The position numbers were made by a program, and so were the translations under genes. A stretch of DNA of 12,577 nucleotides from Desulfosporosinus sp. UBA5188 (GTDB lineage: Bacteria; Bacillota; Desulfitobacteriia; Desulfitobacteriales; Desulfitobacteriaceae), in NCBI GenBank assembly GCA_002413075.1, contig DHWG01000088.1, positions 1 through 12,577 on the forward strand, in the 5' to 3' direction. Within the stretch, counting starts at the first letter, position 1. Every line of letters begins with the position of its first letter. The notes beneath the pieces were generated by a model that made no database searches, had not been told where the DNA came from, and saw nothing but the letters and a program-made list of their open reading frames with translations. Below, in pieces: positions 5,177 through 12,577 of this stretch.

Positions 5177-5279
5177 AGAGTAGGGGTAGTCAAAAAAGTT
5201 TTAGGTAAATTCTCCAGGACCGCAGATTCTCTTTTCTCACGCGTAAACTCCCTTTATTAGATTTTAGGAGGTGTTGGTC

Positions 5280-5825
5280 ATGGGCCGAAATGGCCAACCA
5301 ATCGATATAGTACAGGCAAACGGCAAAAAACATCTTACAAAAGCGGAAATACAGCAGCGCAAAGATTCCGAAATTAAGACTGGAACAAATTCTTTACGCT
5401 GTCCGGATTATGTGAAAAGAGATATTCATGCCTATAAGAAATGGAAGGAAATAATCAAGGTCTACAAGGACGTTGACTTCGTTTCTTCGGGGGATGTTGG
5501 GATGCTGGCTCGATATTGCATGACACATTCGGAATACCTCAAGTTGCTTGAACAAAGAGAACGTATCGAAAGATTTGAAATTAGCTATGAAAGATTGCAG
5601 GAACATTTCGATGTCGAATTACTAGAAGGCTTAGACGCCTTTTTTCGCTTTGGACCCGTAATGCAATTAGATACAGCAATAAACAAGAAGATGGACCTGC
5701 TTCTCAAGATGGAAGACAGGTCCTTTCTTAACCCTTTATCTAAGGTTAAAAACGTACCAAAGAAACCGAAAGAGGAAAAAACGCCTAGTAGGTTTGGAAG
5801 GTTTGGGGCTGGTAAGAATGCTTGA
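5280..5825 (+). CDS. terS: Terminase small subunit, P27-like
   Basis: A 181-residue protein resembling the P27 family of phage small terminase subunits. ATG 5280 follows TTAGGAGGTG with correct spacing; the upstream GTG 5271 lies inside that ribosome binding site. The family pattern is visible: MGRNGQPIDIVQANGKKHL and a KAEIQQRKDSE helix, then a P-x-Y motif (LRCPDYVKRDI), a helix (KKWKEII), and D-x-x-MLARYCMTHSEYLKLLE, the conserved aspartate and tyrosine segment. The end is basic and disordered (about 150-181, VPKKPKEEKTPSRF). Small subunits form rings that recognise the packaging site and hand DNA to the large subunit. The stop overlaps the large subunit start by 8 bases. The 103 bases before it, without a gene, could hold the packaging site. 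Confidence 0.88.
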   Translation: MGRNGQPIDIVQANGKKHLTKAEIQQRKDSEIKTGTNSLRCPDYVKRDIHAYKKWKEIIKVYKDVDFVSSGDVGMLARYCMTHSEYLKLLEQRERIERFEISYERLQEHFDVELLEGLDAFFRFGPVMQLDTAINKKMDLLLKMEDRSFLNPLSKVKNVPKKPKEEKTPSRFGRFGAGKNA

Positions 5826-7575
5826 TCGTCCCACTAAGTTTGCCGAGTCAGTTGTTAATGGGACGGCTGATAGACCGGTGGGTAAAGCTGAAATACTTTC
5901 TTGTAAGAGACATCTACAAGATCTGGAGCGTCAGGGAACAACTGAATTTCCATATATCTGGAATGAGAGTAAGGCCCAGGACATTATTGATTTTGCAGAA
6001 ACTTTAACACTGGCCGAGGGCGAAGAACCACTACCATTACGCTTATATCCATTTCAAGATTTCGTATTTGGTTCGTGGAATGGGTGGACAACCCTAGATG
6101 GGTATAGACGATTCAGGACATCTTATGAGCAGGTTGCGCGTCAGAATGGGAAGTCTCTTGGTAATGCTGTGCCGTCACTCTATTATGGCAATTTCGACGG
6201 TTACCAATACCCACAAATATATGCTACTGCCACAAAGGAATTGCAAGCCAAGATCGTTCTCAAAGAGTGCATTAAATTTATCAATGCTGACGAAGAGCTG
6301 AGCGGCACAAAGACAAAAGATGGCCTGTTCACTATAAAAGACTACAAAAGCGAGATACTTTGCAACCTCACAAACGGACTCATAAAAGCACTTGGACGTG
6401 ACACTGATTCAATCGATGGGTTCAGGCCTTACTTTGGCTCAGTTGATGAATATCACAAACATAAAACAAATCAGATGTACAAGCTCTTAGTCGGGGGAAC
6501 AAAAAAGCTTAAGCAATGCCTTATCTCGGTAATTACGACAGCCGGCTTTAACTTGAACAGTCCATGCAAAGCACTCCATGATTATTGCATTAAGGTTTTA
6601 TATGGTCTGATTGTTGATGAAACGCAGTTCGCTTATATTTGCGAACTGGACAAAGAAGATACCGAGGGAGATGGTATTTGGAATGAAAGTAACTGGCCAA
6701 AAGCAAGCCCGTTATGGACTCCTGAAACCCTAACTAGTCTAAGGGGTGACGCGATAAAGGCGCGGGAAATGGGCGGCGAAGAGCTACGCGACTTCATGAC
6801 GAAGGGACTCAATATTTGGGTGCAAGCTACTGACGATCAATACATTGACCTTGGAGCATGGAAAGATTGCGAGAGCGATACAACCCTTGAAGATATGAGG
6901 GGGAAGGGATGTTACCTTGGACTTGACCTTTCAAGTGGTGGTGACTTAACTTCTGGAAATCTAGAATTCCCTTTGGACATTGAAGAAGAACGTAAATATT
7001 TCATCGATAGTCACTCGTTTATGCCAAAGAATCGTTTGGCGGAGCATATTAAAACGGATGATGCGCCATATGATATGTGGGCGCGTGAAGGGTTAATAAC
7101 TCTTACAGAGACACTTGGTGGAGTAAAGACAGACTATAAATATATTATTGCGCATTACAAAAAGATAATCGCTGACTATGATCTCAAACTCTTAGGAATA
7201 GCGTATGACCCACACAATGCCGATGCATTCCTGAGTGACTTAGAGGAGTTCGGTGTAGATTGCGTAGAGATCACGCAAAGCGCCCGAAGCCTTAATGATG
7301 CCACTGATGATTTTAGGCTTGAAGTCCTGGCCAGAAATGTAATTTATAACAAACGAAACAAATTACTTATCTGGAGTGTAGCAAATGCAGTAAAAGTATC
7401 GAATAGCTTCGGTGAAATAAAAATCAACAAGGATCGCACAGTTAACAGAATTGACCCAGTGGATGCAATAATTGATTCACATAAACTTGTTTTTAAAAAT
7501 GCAAAACCTGTTGATATGTCAAAGTACGTAACAGATGAATTTTTGGATAAATGGTGGGGATTAAATGAGGATTAA
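5818..7575 (+). CDS. terL: Terminase large subunit
   Basis: A 585-residue packaging motor of the Terminase_1 (HK97-like) family. ATG 5818 overlaps the small subunit stop by 8 bases; a TTG at 5794 is less likely. The N-terminal ATPase shows a Walker A-like VARQNGKS (106-113), Walker B ending in D210-E211 (GSVDEYH), and the coupling motif ITTAG (239-243). The C-terminal RNase H-like nuclease shows GLDLSSGGDLT with D370 and D376, a second acidic site AYDPHNADAF (D464), and the terminal DPVDAIIDS (D546, D549), together giving the metal site that cuts concatemers. Length is normal for the family. It would act with the small subunit and the HNH protein at the portal. No frameshift or missing catalytic residue is seen. 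Confidence 0.96.
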   Translation: MLDRPTKFAESVVNGTADRPVGKAEILSCKRHLQDLERQGTTEFPYIWNESKAQDIIDFAETLTLAEGEEPLPLRLYPFQDFVFGSWNGWTTLDGYRRFRTSYEQVARQNGKSLGNAVPSLYYGNFDGYQYPQIYATATKELQAKIVLKECIKFINADEELSGTKTKDGLFTIKDYKSEILCNLTNGLIKALGRDTDSIDGFRPYFGSVDEYHKHKTNQMYKLLVGGTKKLKQCLISVITTAGFNLNSPCKALHDYCIKVLYGLIVDETQFAYICELDKEDTEGDGIWNESNWPKASPLWTPETLTSLRGDAIKAREMGGEELRDFMTKGLNIWVQATDDQYIDLGAWKDCESDTTLEDMRGKGCYLGLDLSSGGDLTSGNLEFPLDIEEERKYFIDSHSFMPKNRLAEHIKTDDAPYDMWAREGLITLTETLGGVKTDYKYIIAHYKKIIADYDLKLLGIAYDPHNADAFLSDLEEFGVDCVEITQSARSLNDATDDFRLEVLARNVIYNKRNKLLIWSVANAVKVSNSFGEIKINKDRTVNRIDPVDAIIDSHKLVFKNAKPVDMSKYVTDEFLDKWWGLNED

Positions 7576-7795
7576 GCTGAAAAAGGCGTTCAAAGCTCTT
7601 ATTAAATGGCTATTAGACTTTCATTTAGGCTTACTTCTAGCAAGCTTTATAGAGGATATATTCATATTCAGTGGACTTGGATTTATTATCTGGGCAACTT
7701 TTTTACTGTCAAATATCGCAGGGCTTTACGCCTTGGGTGCTTGCTTGATCATTATTGGCGTGTATTTGACAAGAAATCCAATAAGAAGGGAGTGA
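7565..7795 (+). CDS. Small membrane protein with two TM helices
   Basis: A 76-residue protein between the large terminase and portal genes. It has a basic N-terminus (MRIKLKKAFKALIKW), then two hydrophobic spans: roughly LGLLLASFIEDIFIFSGL to IIWATFLL (about 22-48) and IAGLYALGACLIIIGVYL (about 51-68). It ends in a basic tail (TRNPIRRE). It therefore should sit in the host inner membrane. Small membrane proteins at exactly this position occur in many Firmicute siphoviruses (the DUF1056 type is one example), and their role is unknown. The start overlaps the terminase stop by 11 bases, with GGGG eight bases before ATG. Family membership is suggested, not proven. Confidence 0.75.
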   Translation: MRIKLKKAFKALIKWLLDFHLGLLLASFIEDIFIFSGLGFIIWATFLLSNIAGLYALGACLIIIGVYLTRNPIRRE

Positions 7796-7802
7796 TGCAA
7801 TC

Positions 7803-9080
7803 TTGCTCTTTCGAAATGCGTTCAAACCAAAGATACGAACGCAACAACTAACAAACGGTGACTGGGCAGGACTAGCAGGTCTCTTCGGGGTATCGGTGGA
7901 CAGCTTGCAGATTGATGGCTCAAATTCTCTAAAGGAGATTACCGTCTATACCTGCATTAAGATCCTTTCTGAAGCGTTAGGTAAGCTCCCGATGAAGATT
8001 TATCAAGAAACTGATGCCGGAAAGATAAAAGTAAGCGGAGATTATAGGTACCCATTGCTAAAGCTGAGACCAAACCCATACATGTCAGCCTATGATTTTT
8101 GGAAAGTGCTTGAGGTCCTGCGGAACATTCATGGTAACTCTTACGCCTGGCTAGATATTGCCCACCTCGGACGCAATGCCGGGCAAATACAGGGCATGTA
8201 TCCACTGAAAAGCGAGAACATGAAAGTCTTTGTCGATGATATGGGTTTGTTGTCATCGAAGAATCGCGTCTGGTATCAATACCGTGACGACATGGGCACT
8301 GAATATATCATCAACTCTGACGCCGTTTTGCATTTCAAGGGTATGTCAATCAACGGCTTGATTGGATTAAGCACTATTGAAACTCTCCGGAGCACCGTTG
8401 AAAATGCCAAAGGTGCTTCTAGTTTTTTGAATGGCAGTTATAAAAAGGGTATGCAGTCAGCTGGAATATTGCAATATACAGGTGATTTGAGCGAAGAGGG
8501 AAAAGGTAAGCTGCGTACAAAGTTTGAATCGATGACAAGCGGGTTAATTAACGCCAATCGCATTGCCGTAATGCCACTCGGTGTTCAATACCAACCCCTA
8601 ACATTAAAACTTACTGATGCGCAATTCCTTGAAAATACAAACTTCACAGTCCAGCAGCTCACCGCCGCATATGGCATTAAGCCCCACCAGGTCAACAACC
8701 AAACGAAGACGTCATACGCGTCAACGTCTGAAGCTAACAGAGAATTCTACACAGATACGTTGCTCGCCATCTTTACGATGTACGAACAAGAGCTCAGCTA
8801 TAAGCTTTTTCTCCCTAGAGAAATTACAGATGGGTATTATGCTAAGTTTAGCGCCGACGTGATCCTGCGAGCGGATCCGGAAAAGAGGTACCTCATGTAC
8901 AAGGACGCGGTACAAAATATGCTCAAAACCCCGAATGAGTGTAGGTCGATGGAAGAGGATCCACCGATGCCAGGGGGTGACATGCTCTATGGAAATGCTG
9001 CACTTGCCCCGGCCACCCTACTTTCGGAAGGGGTAGCGTTTAACAAAGGAGGTGATAACAAAAATGGCCAAAGTACTTAA
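7803..9080 (+). CDS. HK97-family portal protein
   Basis: A 425-residue portal protein, the dodecameric ring at one capsid vertex through which DNA enters and leaves and on which the procapsid is nucleated. TTG 7803 is the start: AAGGGAGTGA at 7786-7795 fits it, while the ATG at 7795 is in another frame. Family landmarks are YTCIKILSEALGKLPMKIY near the N-terminus, LLKLRPNPYMSAYDFW, NGNSYAWLDI, GMYPL, VLHFKGMSINGLIGLSTI, and the long stem/clip helix region ending in FLENTNFTVQQLTAAYGIKP, followed by the usual AFGIPP-like loop (IKPHQVNNQ). The C-terminus is Gly- and Asn-rich and overlaps the protease gene by 17 bases. Length is normal. Confidence 0.95.
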   Translation: MLFRNAFKPKIRTQQLTNGDWAGLAGLFGVSVDSLQIDGSNSLKEITVYTCIKILSEALGKLPMKIYQETDAGKIKVSGDYRYPLLKLRPNPYMSAYDFWKVLEVLRNIHGNSYAWLDIAHLGRNAGQIQGMYPLKSENMKVFVDDMGLLSSKNRVWYQYRDDMGTEYIINSDAVLHFKGMSINGLIGLSTIETLRSTVENAKGASSFLNGSYKKGMQSAGILQYTGDLSEEGKGKLRTKFESMTSGLINANRIAVMPLGVQYQPLTLKLTDAQFLENTNFTVQQLTAAYGIKPHQVNNQTKTSYASTSEANREFYTDTLLAIFTMYEQELSYKLFLPREITDGYYAKFSADVILRADPEKRYLMYKDAVQNMLKTPNECRSMEEDPPMPGGDMLYGNAALAPATLLSEGVAFNKGGDNKNGQST

Positions 9081-9870
9081 TCTGGAATATGTAAATCCGA
9101 AGACTAAAGTAAAATCATTCGGAAAAATTGAGATCAAAAATCTGACAGCAAAAAGCGCTGATCTTAGTTTCTACGGCGACATTTGCAGTTCTACATGGGA
9201 CGCATGGCAGCAAGAGGATATGTGTCCTCAAGACGTGGCCGACTTCCTTAATAGTCTAGACGGCGTGCAGGTTATCAATGTATATATCAACAGTGGTGGC
9301 GGAGACAGCTTTGCTGGTCTTGCGATCTACAACATCCTTAAACGTAATTCAGCGCGTAAGGATGTCCATGTCGACGGGCTTGCAGCCTCAGCAGCTTCGG
9401 TGATTGCGATGGTCGGCACCCTTGAAGGGAACACTCTTATTATCCCTACAGGGGCACAGCTTATGATCCATAATGCTTGGACAATCGCGATGGGGTACGC
9501 CAGTGATTTTCGTCAGGTGGCGGACACGCTTGATAAGGTATCGCAGAGCTATGTTGATGTTTATGCCGAGAATGCTGTTGAGGGAGTTACCAAGGATCAA
9601 CTCAAGCGAATGTGTGACGCTGAAACCTGGATGACCGGTGCTGAAGCAGCTCAGTATTTTAAAAATATCCAAACCGAAGGAGAGCAGATCGCCGCGTGTG
9701 CAGGAAGTGAATTTTTCAGTAAATATAAAAATTTACCTAAGGATCTTAATGTGCAATCCGCAACGCCACCTCCGGCGGATCCACCACCGCCGATCGACCC
9801 GCCACAAGATGACAACGAAGACAAAGTCAAACTTGCAAAAGCAAAACTGGCCCTGAGCCTCGCGCTCTGA
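9064..9870 (+). CDS. ClpP-like prohead maturation protease
   Basis: A 268-residue ClpP-class serine protease. ATG 9064 follows a near-perfect AAAGGAGGTGAT (9045-9056), which the alternative start at 9052 would disrupt. The fold shows a ClpP-like INSGGGDSFAGLAIYN (about 80-95), then the nucleophile in DGLAASAAS (S109 by alignment with GxAASM of ClpP; S112 is the other candidate) and the catalytic His in LMIHNAW (H136). The third residue is probably an Asp in the helical region after QVADTL. The tail is Pro-rich (PPPADPPPPIDPP, about 237-249) and then charged, possibly a flexible tether to the scaffold. In HK97-like phages this protease cuts off the capsid delta domain during maturation. A hairpin covers its stop codon. 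Confidence 0.95.
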   Translation: MAKVLNLEYVNPKTKVKSFGKIEIKNLTAKSADLSFYGDICSSTWDAWQQEDMCPQDVADFLNSLDGVQVINVYINSGGGDSFAGLAIYNILKRNSARKDVHVDGLAASAASVIAMVGTLEGNTLIIPTGAQLMIHNAWTIAMGYASDFRQVADTLDKVSQSYVDVYAENAVEGVTKDQLKRMCDAETWMTGAEAAQYFKNIQTEGEQIAACAGSEFFSKYKNLPKDLNVQSATPPPADPPPPIDPPQDDNEDKVKLAKAKLALSLAL

Positions 9871-9874
9871 GGCT
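9856..9874 (+). terminator. Hairpin over the protease stop, before the capsid gene
   Basis: AGCCTC at 9856-9861 pairs perfectly with GAGGCT at 9869-9874 around a 7-base loop, followed by ATTTTTATT. It has the form of a short rho-independent terminator, or of a processing or stabilising structure, lying inside the head operon. The right arm includes the TGA stop of the protease, so translating ribosomes would melt it. Confidence 0.5.
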
Positions 9875-9918
9875 ATTTTTATTGCCCAAAAATCTAAATT
9901 TGAGAGGATGTATGTAAA

Positions 9919-11124
9919 ATGAGCCGTGAACTAAGACAATTATTAGCCGATCTTCAAGCAAAGCAAACCCAATCCCAAGCCCTTATGAGTAAAGAGGGAG
10001 TATCTGCCGAAGATCTCAATACAGCATTGGCCGAAGTTAAGGCGATCAAGGCGAAGATTGAAATGCAAAAAGCCATCGATGAGGGCAAGTCATTCAATGA
10101 TCAAGGTGTTGAAGTAGTACCTGCGCCAGCTCCCGCACCAAGCAGCGCTAAGGAAGACAAATTCGCGTCACTTGAATATAGACAAGCATTTATGGATTAC
10201 GCAATGAAAGGAAAGTCTTCGTCTGTTCTAGAGTTTAGATCATTGGATACTGCAACAACTACCACTGATGCGGCGGCTGTAATTCCCTCAACAATCCTCA
10301 ATGAGGTCATCAAAAAGGTCGAGAGCTACGGTCAAATATTTGCTCGTGTTCGCAAAATGGCTGTTAAGGGCGGGGTTACTGTTCCAATATTGGCACTCAA
10401 GCCGGTTGCCACATGGATTGGGGAAACCACAGTTTCTGATAAGCAAAAAGTGGACCTTTCCGCCAATATATCGTTTTCCTATTTTGGTCTAGAGTGCAAA
10501 ATTGCCACATCTATCCTTGCGGATACCGTAACGATTGATCAATTCGAGTCTATCATAATTAACCTTATTGGCGAGGCCATGACAAAGGCGCTCGATATTG
10601 CTATTGTCAGTGGCGCCGGAAGTGCAAGTCCAAAAGGTATCACGGTTGATAATCGCGTCCCTGCTGGCCAAATCGTAACACTCTCCTCCGGTGACTTTGT
10701 CTCATGGGAAGCCTGGAAGAAAAAGATCTTCGCCAAAATGCCTATGTCTTACAAAGGTGGGGCAACATTCCTCATGGCTTCCGGTACGTTCGAAGGTTAT
10801 ATCGATGGTATGACTGACGCTCAGGGGCAGCCAATTGGTCGTGTTAACTACGGAATTACAGCTGGACCGCAAGAGAGTTTTGGCGGCAAGACAGTCATCG
10901 AAGTTGAAGACGATGTTATCAACAACTACGATGATGCGGCTAATGGGGATGTTGTGGGGATCTACTGTAACCTCAACAACTATGGGTTGAACAGCAACAT
11001 GGCAATGACCATGTTCCGGTATCTTGACCACGAGACTAACCAATACGTCGACAAGGCTATCTTGATTGCAGATGGTAAATTGATCGACCCCAATGGAGTT
11101 GTCATTATTAAAAAGGGTGCATAA
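9919..11124 (+). CDS. HK97-fold major capsid protein
   Basis: A 401-residue major capsid precursor. Residues 1 to about 60 form a charged coiled-coil (ELRQLLADLQAKQTQSQAL through AEVKAIKAKIEMQKAI), the delta domain that scaffolds assembly. A flexible Pro-Ala linker follows (VVPAPAPAPSS, about 66-76), then YRQAFMDYAMKGK and the start of the mature shell protein near FRSLDTATTTTDAAAVIP. The core has the expected pieces: N-arm, spine helix (ESIIINLIGEAMTKALDIAIVSG, with G-x-G-x-x-x-PKGI after it), P-domain and A-domain (FLMASGTFEGYID, YGITAGP) and a C-terminal FRYLDHETNQYVDKAILIADGKLIDP. The protease upstream probably removes about 100 residues. ATG 9919 has AGAGG 11 bases ahead, a weaker site than its neighbours have. 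Confidence 0.95.
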   Translation: MSRELRQLLADLQAKQTQSQALMSKEGVSAEDLNTALAEVKAIKAKIEMQKAIDEGKSFNDQGVEVVPAPAPAPSSAKEDKFASLEYRQAFMDYAMKGKSSSVLEFRSLDTATTTTDAAAVIPSTILNEVIKKVESYGQIFARVRKMAVKGGVTVPILALKPVATWIGETTVSDKQKVDLSANISFSYFGLECKIATSILADTVTIDQFESIIINLIGEAMTKALDIAIVSGAGSASPKGITVDNRVPAGQIVTLSSGDFVSWEAWKKKIFAKMPMSYKGGATFLMASGTFEGYIDGMTDAQGQPIGRVNYGITAGPQESFGGKTVIEVEDDVINNYDDAANGDVVGIYCNLNNYGLNSNMAMTMFRYLDHETNQYVDKAILIADGKLIDPNGVVIIKKGA

Positions 11125-11137
11125 GGTCTGCTTGATT

Positions 11138-11163
11138 GGCGGAGAGGTTAAACCCTTCCCGCC
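11138..11163 (+). terminator. Hairpin after the capsid gene
   Basis: GGCGG at 11138-11142 pairs with CCGCC at 11159-11163; after one A-C mismatch the stem continues with GAGG against CCTT. Only three T's follow, so it may be a leaky terminator or an mRNA-protecting structure, 13 bases after the capsid stop and ahead of the next ribosome binding site. Confidence 0.45.
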
Positions 11164-11200
11164 TTTCATAAATTTAAACTAAGAAATGGGGGTATGAACT

Positions 11201-11809
11201 ATGTTTCCTTATAACCCAAAGGGGCAAAAGATAAAGACTGATGCAGGAGTATTGTGTGCTCGCGCTTTTCTTGCTCACTTTCAGGTGGCCGCACTCTTGG
11301 CGACTGTCGCGAGTGCTACCGGCATTCACGCTGCTATAACTTGTAGCGCAACTCTGGTAACTACTGTGACGACTAATATAACGAACCCGAGCGTACCGCG
11401 CAATATCACAGCCATGGCCGGAGGAACAGCCGGAGACATTAAGGCGGTACAGGTATTAATCACGGGCACAGATTTTAACGATAAAGTTATCACAGAATCC
11501 TTGCCGGCGTTTACTGTCGATACTGCTGGAATAGTGACGGGCTCTAAAGCATTTAAAACTATCACGTCGATTTCAATTCCGGCTATGGATGGGGCAGGGG
11601 CCACGGTGGCTATTGGTTTCGGGGAAAAGTTAGGCCTTCCTTTTAAACTTGCCAATAACACGGTGCTCAAGACTTATTTTGACAGCGTGCTTGAGGCAAC
11701 AGCGCCAACTGTAACTGTCAGTCCAACTGCTATCGAGAGCAACACTGTTGACCTGAACAGCGCACTGAATAGCAAGGTTGTTGACGTTTATCTCATAGTA
11801 GGGTATTAG
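11201..11809 (+). CDS. Probable head protein of unknown type (202 aa)
   Basis: A 202-residue protein between the capsid and connector genes. GGGGG at 11188-11192 precedes ATG 11201 by 8 bases. The N-terminus (MFPYNPKGQKIKTD) is followed by a hydrophobic Ala-rich stretch (AALLATVASATGIHAAIT, about 31-48) and then a Thr-, Ile- and Val-rich, beta-like body with SVPRNITAMAGG, VQVLITGTDFNDKVITESL and SKAFKTITSISIP. Segments of the VPRNIT, GTD-ITE, KAFKT type recur in proteins at this locus in other phages, as I recall, usually annotated as hypothetical or structural. A beta-sandwich decoration or capsid-associated protein is the best guess from position and composition. The hydrophobic stretch is not preceded by positive charges as in a signal peptide and is followed by a large body, so export is not assumed. 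Confidence 0.7.
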   Translation: MFPYNPKGQKIKTDAGVLCARAFLAHFQVAALLATVASATGIHAAITCSATLVTTVTTNITNPSVPRNITAMAGGTAGDIKAVQVLITGTDFNDKVITESLPAFTVDTAGIVTGSKAFKTITSISIPAMDGAGATVAIGFGEKLGLPFKLANNTVLKTYFDSVLEATAPTVTVSPTAIESNTVDLNSALNSKVVDVYLIVGY

Positions 11810-11819
11810 GAGTGACTTT

Positions 11820-12074
11820 ATGGCTCTCATAGACATTGTGCTACCCTATATTAGGGATGATAGTAGCTCGACCGAAGAAATACAGTCGATCATTGACAGC
11901 GCCGTAGCCTACTTGACGAATGCCGGCGTAACTGAAGATGAGACCAATCCCTTGTATATTCTAGCCGTTAAGATGCTGACTGTTCACTGGAACGAAAACC
12001 GCGAACCTATCGGATCGACCTCTAAGATTGCTTTTGGCCTTGAGGGAATTATAACCCAACTCCAAAATATTTAA
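11820..12074 (+). CDS. Head-tail connector, gp6-like
   Basis: An 84-residue, mainly helical protein fitting the HK97 gp6-like connector family (also described as a phage DNA packaging or QLRG family). AGGAGTG precedes ATG 11820. Typical features are a short N-terminus leading to a first helix (ALIDIVLPYIRDD), a second (EEIQSIIDSAVAYLTNAGV), a long third (PLYILAVKMLTVHWNENRE) and a final ITQLQNI where the family often shows QL-x motifs. Connector rings of this kind bind below the portal and hold packaged DNA in the head. It follows the 202-residue gene after 10 bases and precedes the adaptor gene by 14, with the typical order connector then adaptor. Confidence 0.85.
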   Translation: MALIDIVLPYIRDDSSSTEEIQSIIDSAVAYLTNAGVTEDETNPLYILAVKMLTVHWNENREPIGSTSKIAFGLEGIITQLQNI

Positions 12075-12088
12075 GGTGGTGGCTCCAC

Positions 12089-12430
12089 GTGAACCCAGGA
12101 GAGCTAAAAGACAGAATCAACATACAAAACTACGTCAGAGTCCCTAACGAAGCTGGAGAAAAAGTAAAGCAGTGGCAGCCTTATGTAATGGTTTGGGCTA
12201 AGTTTCTCGATCCCAGCCTAAAGCGCGATCTGACAACAACTGCTGAGAAAAAAGTTTCAACTATTTCCTATAAGATCGTAATAAGGCATCGAAAAGACAT
12301 TAACACAACTATGCGCGTGGTTTACGACGGTAACAACTTCAACATTGATCACGTAGACAACATCACGAAGCAGAATATTGAAACACACTTATATTGCACT
12401 CTCGTAGAGGAGGGATCTTACAATGAGTAG
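12089..12430 (+). CDS. Head-tail adaptor, SPP1 gp16-like
   Basis: A 113-residue small beta-barrel-type adaptor. GTG 12089 is preceded by AAGGTGGTGG. The start MNPGELKDRINIQNYV is the family signature (N-P-G-x-L-x-x-R-I-x-I-Q). It is followed by WQPYVMVWAKFLD, the central TTTAEKKVSTISYKIVIRHRKDI, and YDGNNFNIDHVDNI near the end, all in the order found in SPP1 gp16-like proteins (phage head-tail joining family). In SPP1 the protein is the stopper that closes the DNA channel after packaging and receives the tail. Its stop overlaps the next gene by 8 bases. Length is typical. Confidence 0.92.
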   Translation: MNPGELKDRINIQNYVRVPNEAGEKVKQWQPYVMVWAKFLDPSLKRDLTTTAEKKVSTISYKIVIRHRKDINTTMRVVYDGNNFNIDHVDNITKQNIETHLYCTLVEEGSYNE

Positions 12431-12577
12431 TTTTGAAATCAGTGGATTAAACGAGTTTGAAAGAGACCTCTTGCGTGTGATTAACCAGAGATACCCAAAT
12501 GAGGCTAAAAAGTTCATGCGCAAGCAGGCTAATGACGTAAAGAATCAAGCTAAGCGCGATACCCCAAAGGATTCAGG
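12423..12577 (+). CDS. HK97 gp10-like protein, 5' part (partial)
   Basis: An open frame from ATG 12423 to the window edge, 51 complete codons. GAGGAGGG at 12407-12414 is an excellent ribosome binding site inside the end of the adaptor gene. The visible part (SSFEISGLNEFERDL, then YPNEAKKFMRKQANDVKNQ and KRDTPKDS) matches the start of HK97 gp10-like proteins: a G-L-x-E-F first segment, a long Lys- and Ala-rich helix ending in A-K-x-x-T-P-x-x-(T/S)G. Members are neck or tail-completion proteins and normally follow the SPP1 gp16-like gene, as here. Only the N-terminal third is in the window. Confidence 0.85.
   Translation, partial: MSSFEISGLNEFERDLLRVINQRYPNEAKKFMRKQANDVKNQAKRDTPKDS

Noticed and set aside
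7606..7851. An 81-codon plus frame between the membrane protein and the portal
   Set aside because: It overlaps both well-supported genes, and its composition is not protein-like.
10702..11169. A 155-codon minus-strand open frame opposite the capsid gene
   Set aside because: It lies antisense to a clear HK97 capsid gene and has no recognisable domain or context.
1..12577. CRISPR array, tRNA genes, insertion sequences, attachment sites
   Set aside because: No spaced direct repeats, cloverleaf sequences, transposase genes or flanking inverted repeats were seen on either strand.

Overview
This window looks like the middle of a temperate siphovirus genome or prophage of a low-to-moderate GC Firmicute. 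Nearly every gene has a strong AGGAGG-type ribosome binding site, GTG and TTG starts are common, genes overlap by a few bases, and the order is that of HK97-like phages. No integrase, repressor, lysis gene or host flank is present, so prophage versus free phage cannot be decided. The genus is not resolved; the small accessory genes (YmaF family, ArpU/RinA-like regulator) fit Bacilli or Clostridia.

Layout. (1) Positions 1-2389 are the end of an early/replication module: the tail of an upstream gene, a small winged-helix-like protein, a VRR-NUC nuclease, an SNF2-type helicase and a dUTPase, each start overlapping the preceding stop. (2) Positions 2390-3638 hold small accessory genes (a probably frameshifted ORF, a 31-residue zinc-ribbon peptide, a 123-residue orphan) and an ArpU/RinA-like late regulator. 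(3) Positions 3639-4417 are a control junction. It carries a 13-bp palindrome, repeated TTGACA boxes, a good promoter and, about 35 bp past the expected start site, a strong bidirectional terminator. A YmaF-family gene then lies on the opposite strand with a weak candidate promoter and its own 3' hairpin. (4) Positions 4418-7575 are the packaging module: a small Cys protein, an HNH endonuclease, a 47-residue ORF, and the small (P27-like) and large terminase subunits. (5) Positions 7565-12577 are the head module: a two-TM membrane protein, portal, ClpP-like maturation protease, HK97-fold major capsid protein, an unassigned 202-residue probable head protein, gp6-like connector, SPP1 gp16-like head-tail adaptor and the start of a gp10-like protein cut by the window edge.

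How it works together. The early genes would support replication and nucleotide-pool control. The ArpU/RinA-like protein at the end of the early operon probably switches on the late genes from the adjacent junction. The late operon then makes the cos-type packaging machine (HNH plus TerS plus TerL), the procapsid (portal, protease, capsid) and the neck. The most unusual points are the promoter-terminator leader, the opposite-strand His-rich ymaF cassette that late transcription would cross antisense, the hairpins on both sides of the capsid gene, and a GATC-rich helicase gene that contrasts with the terminase gene.
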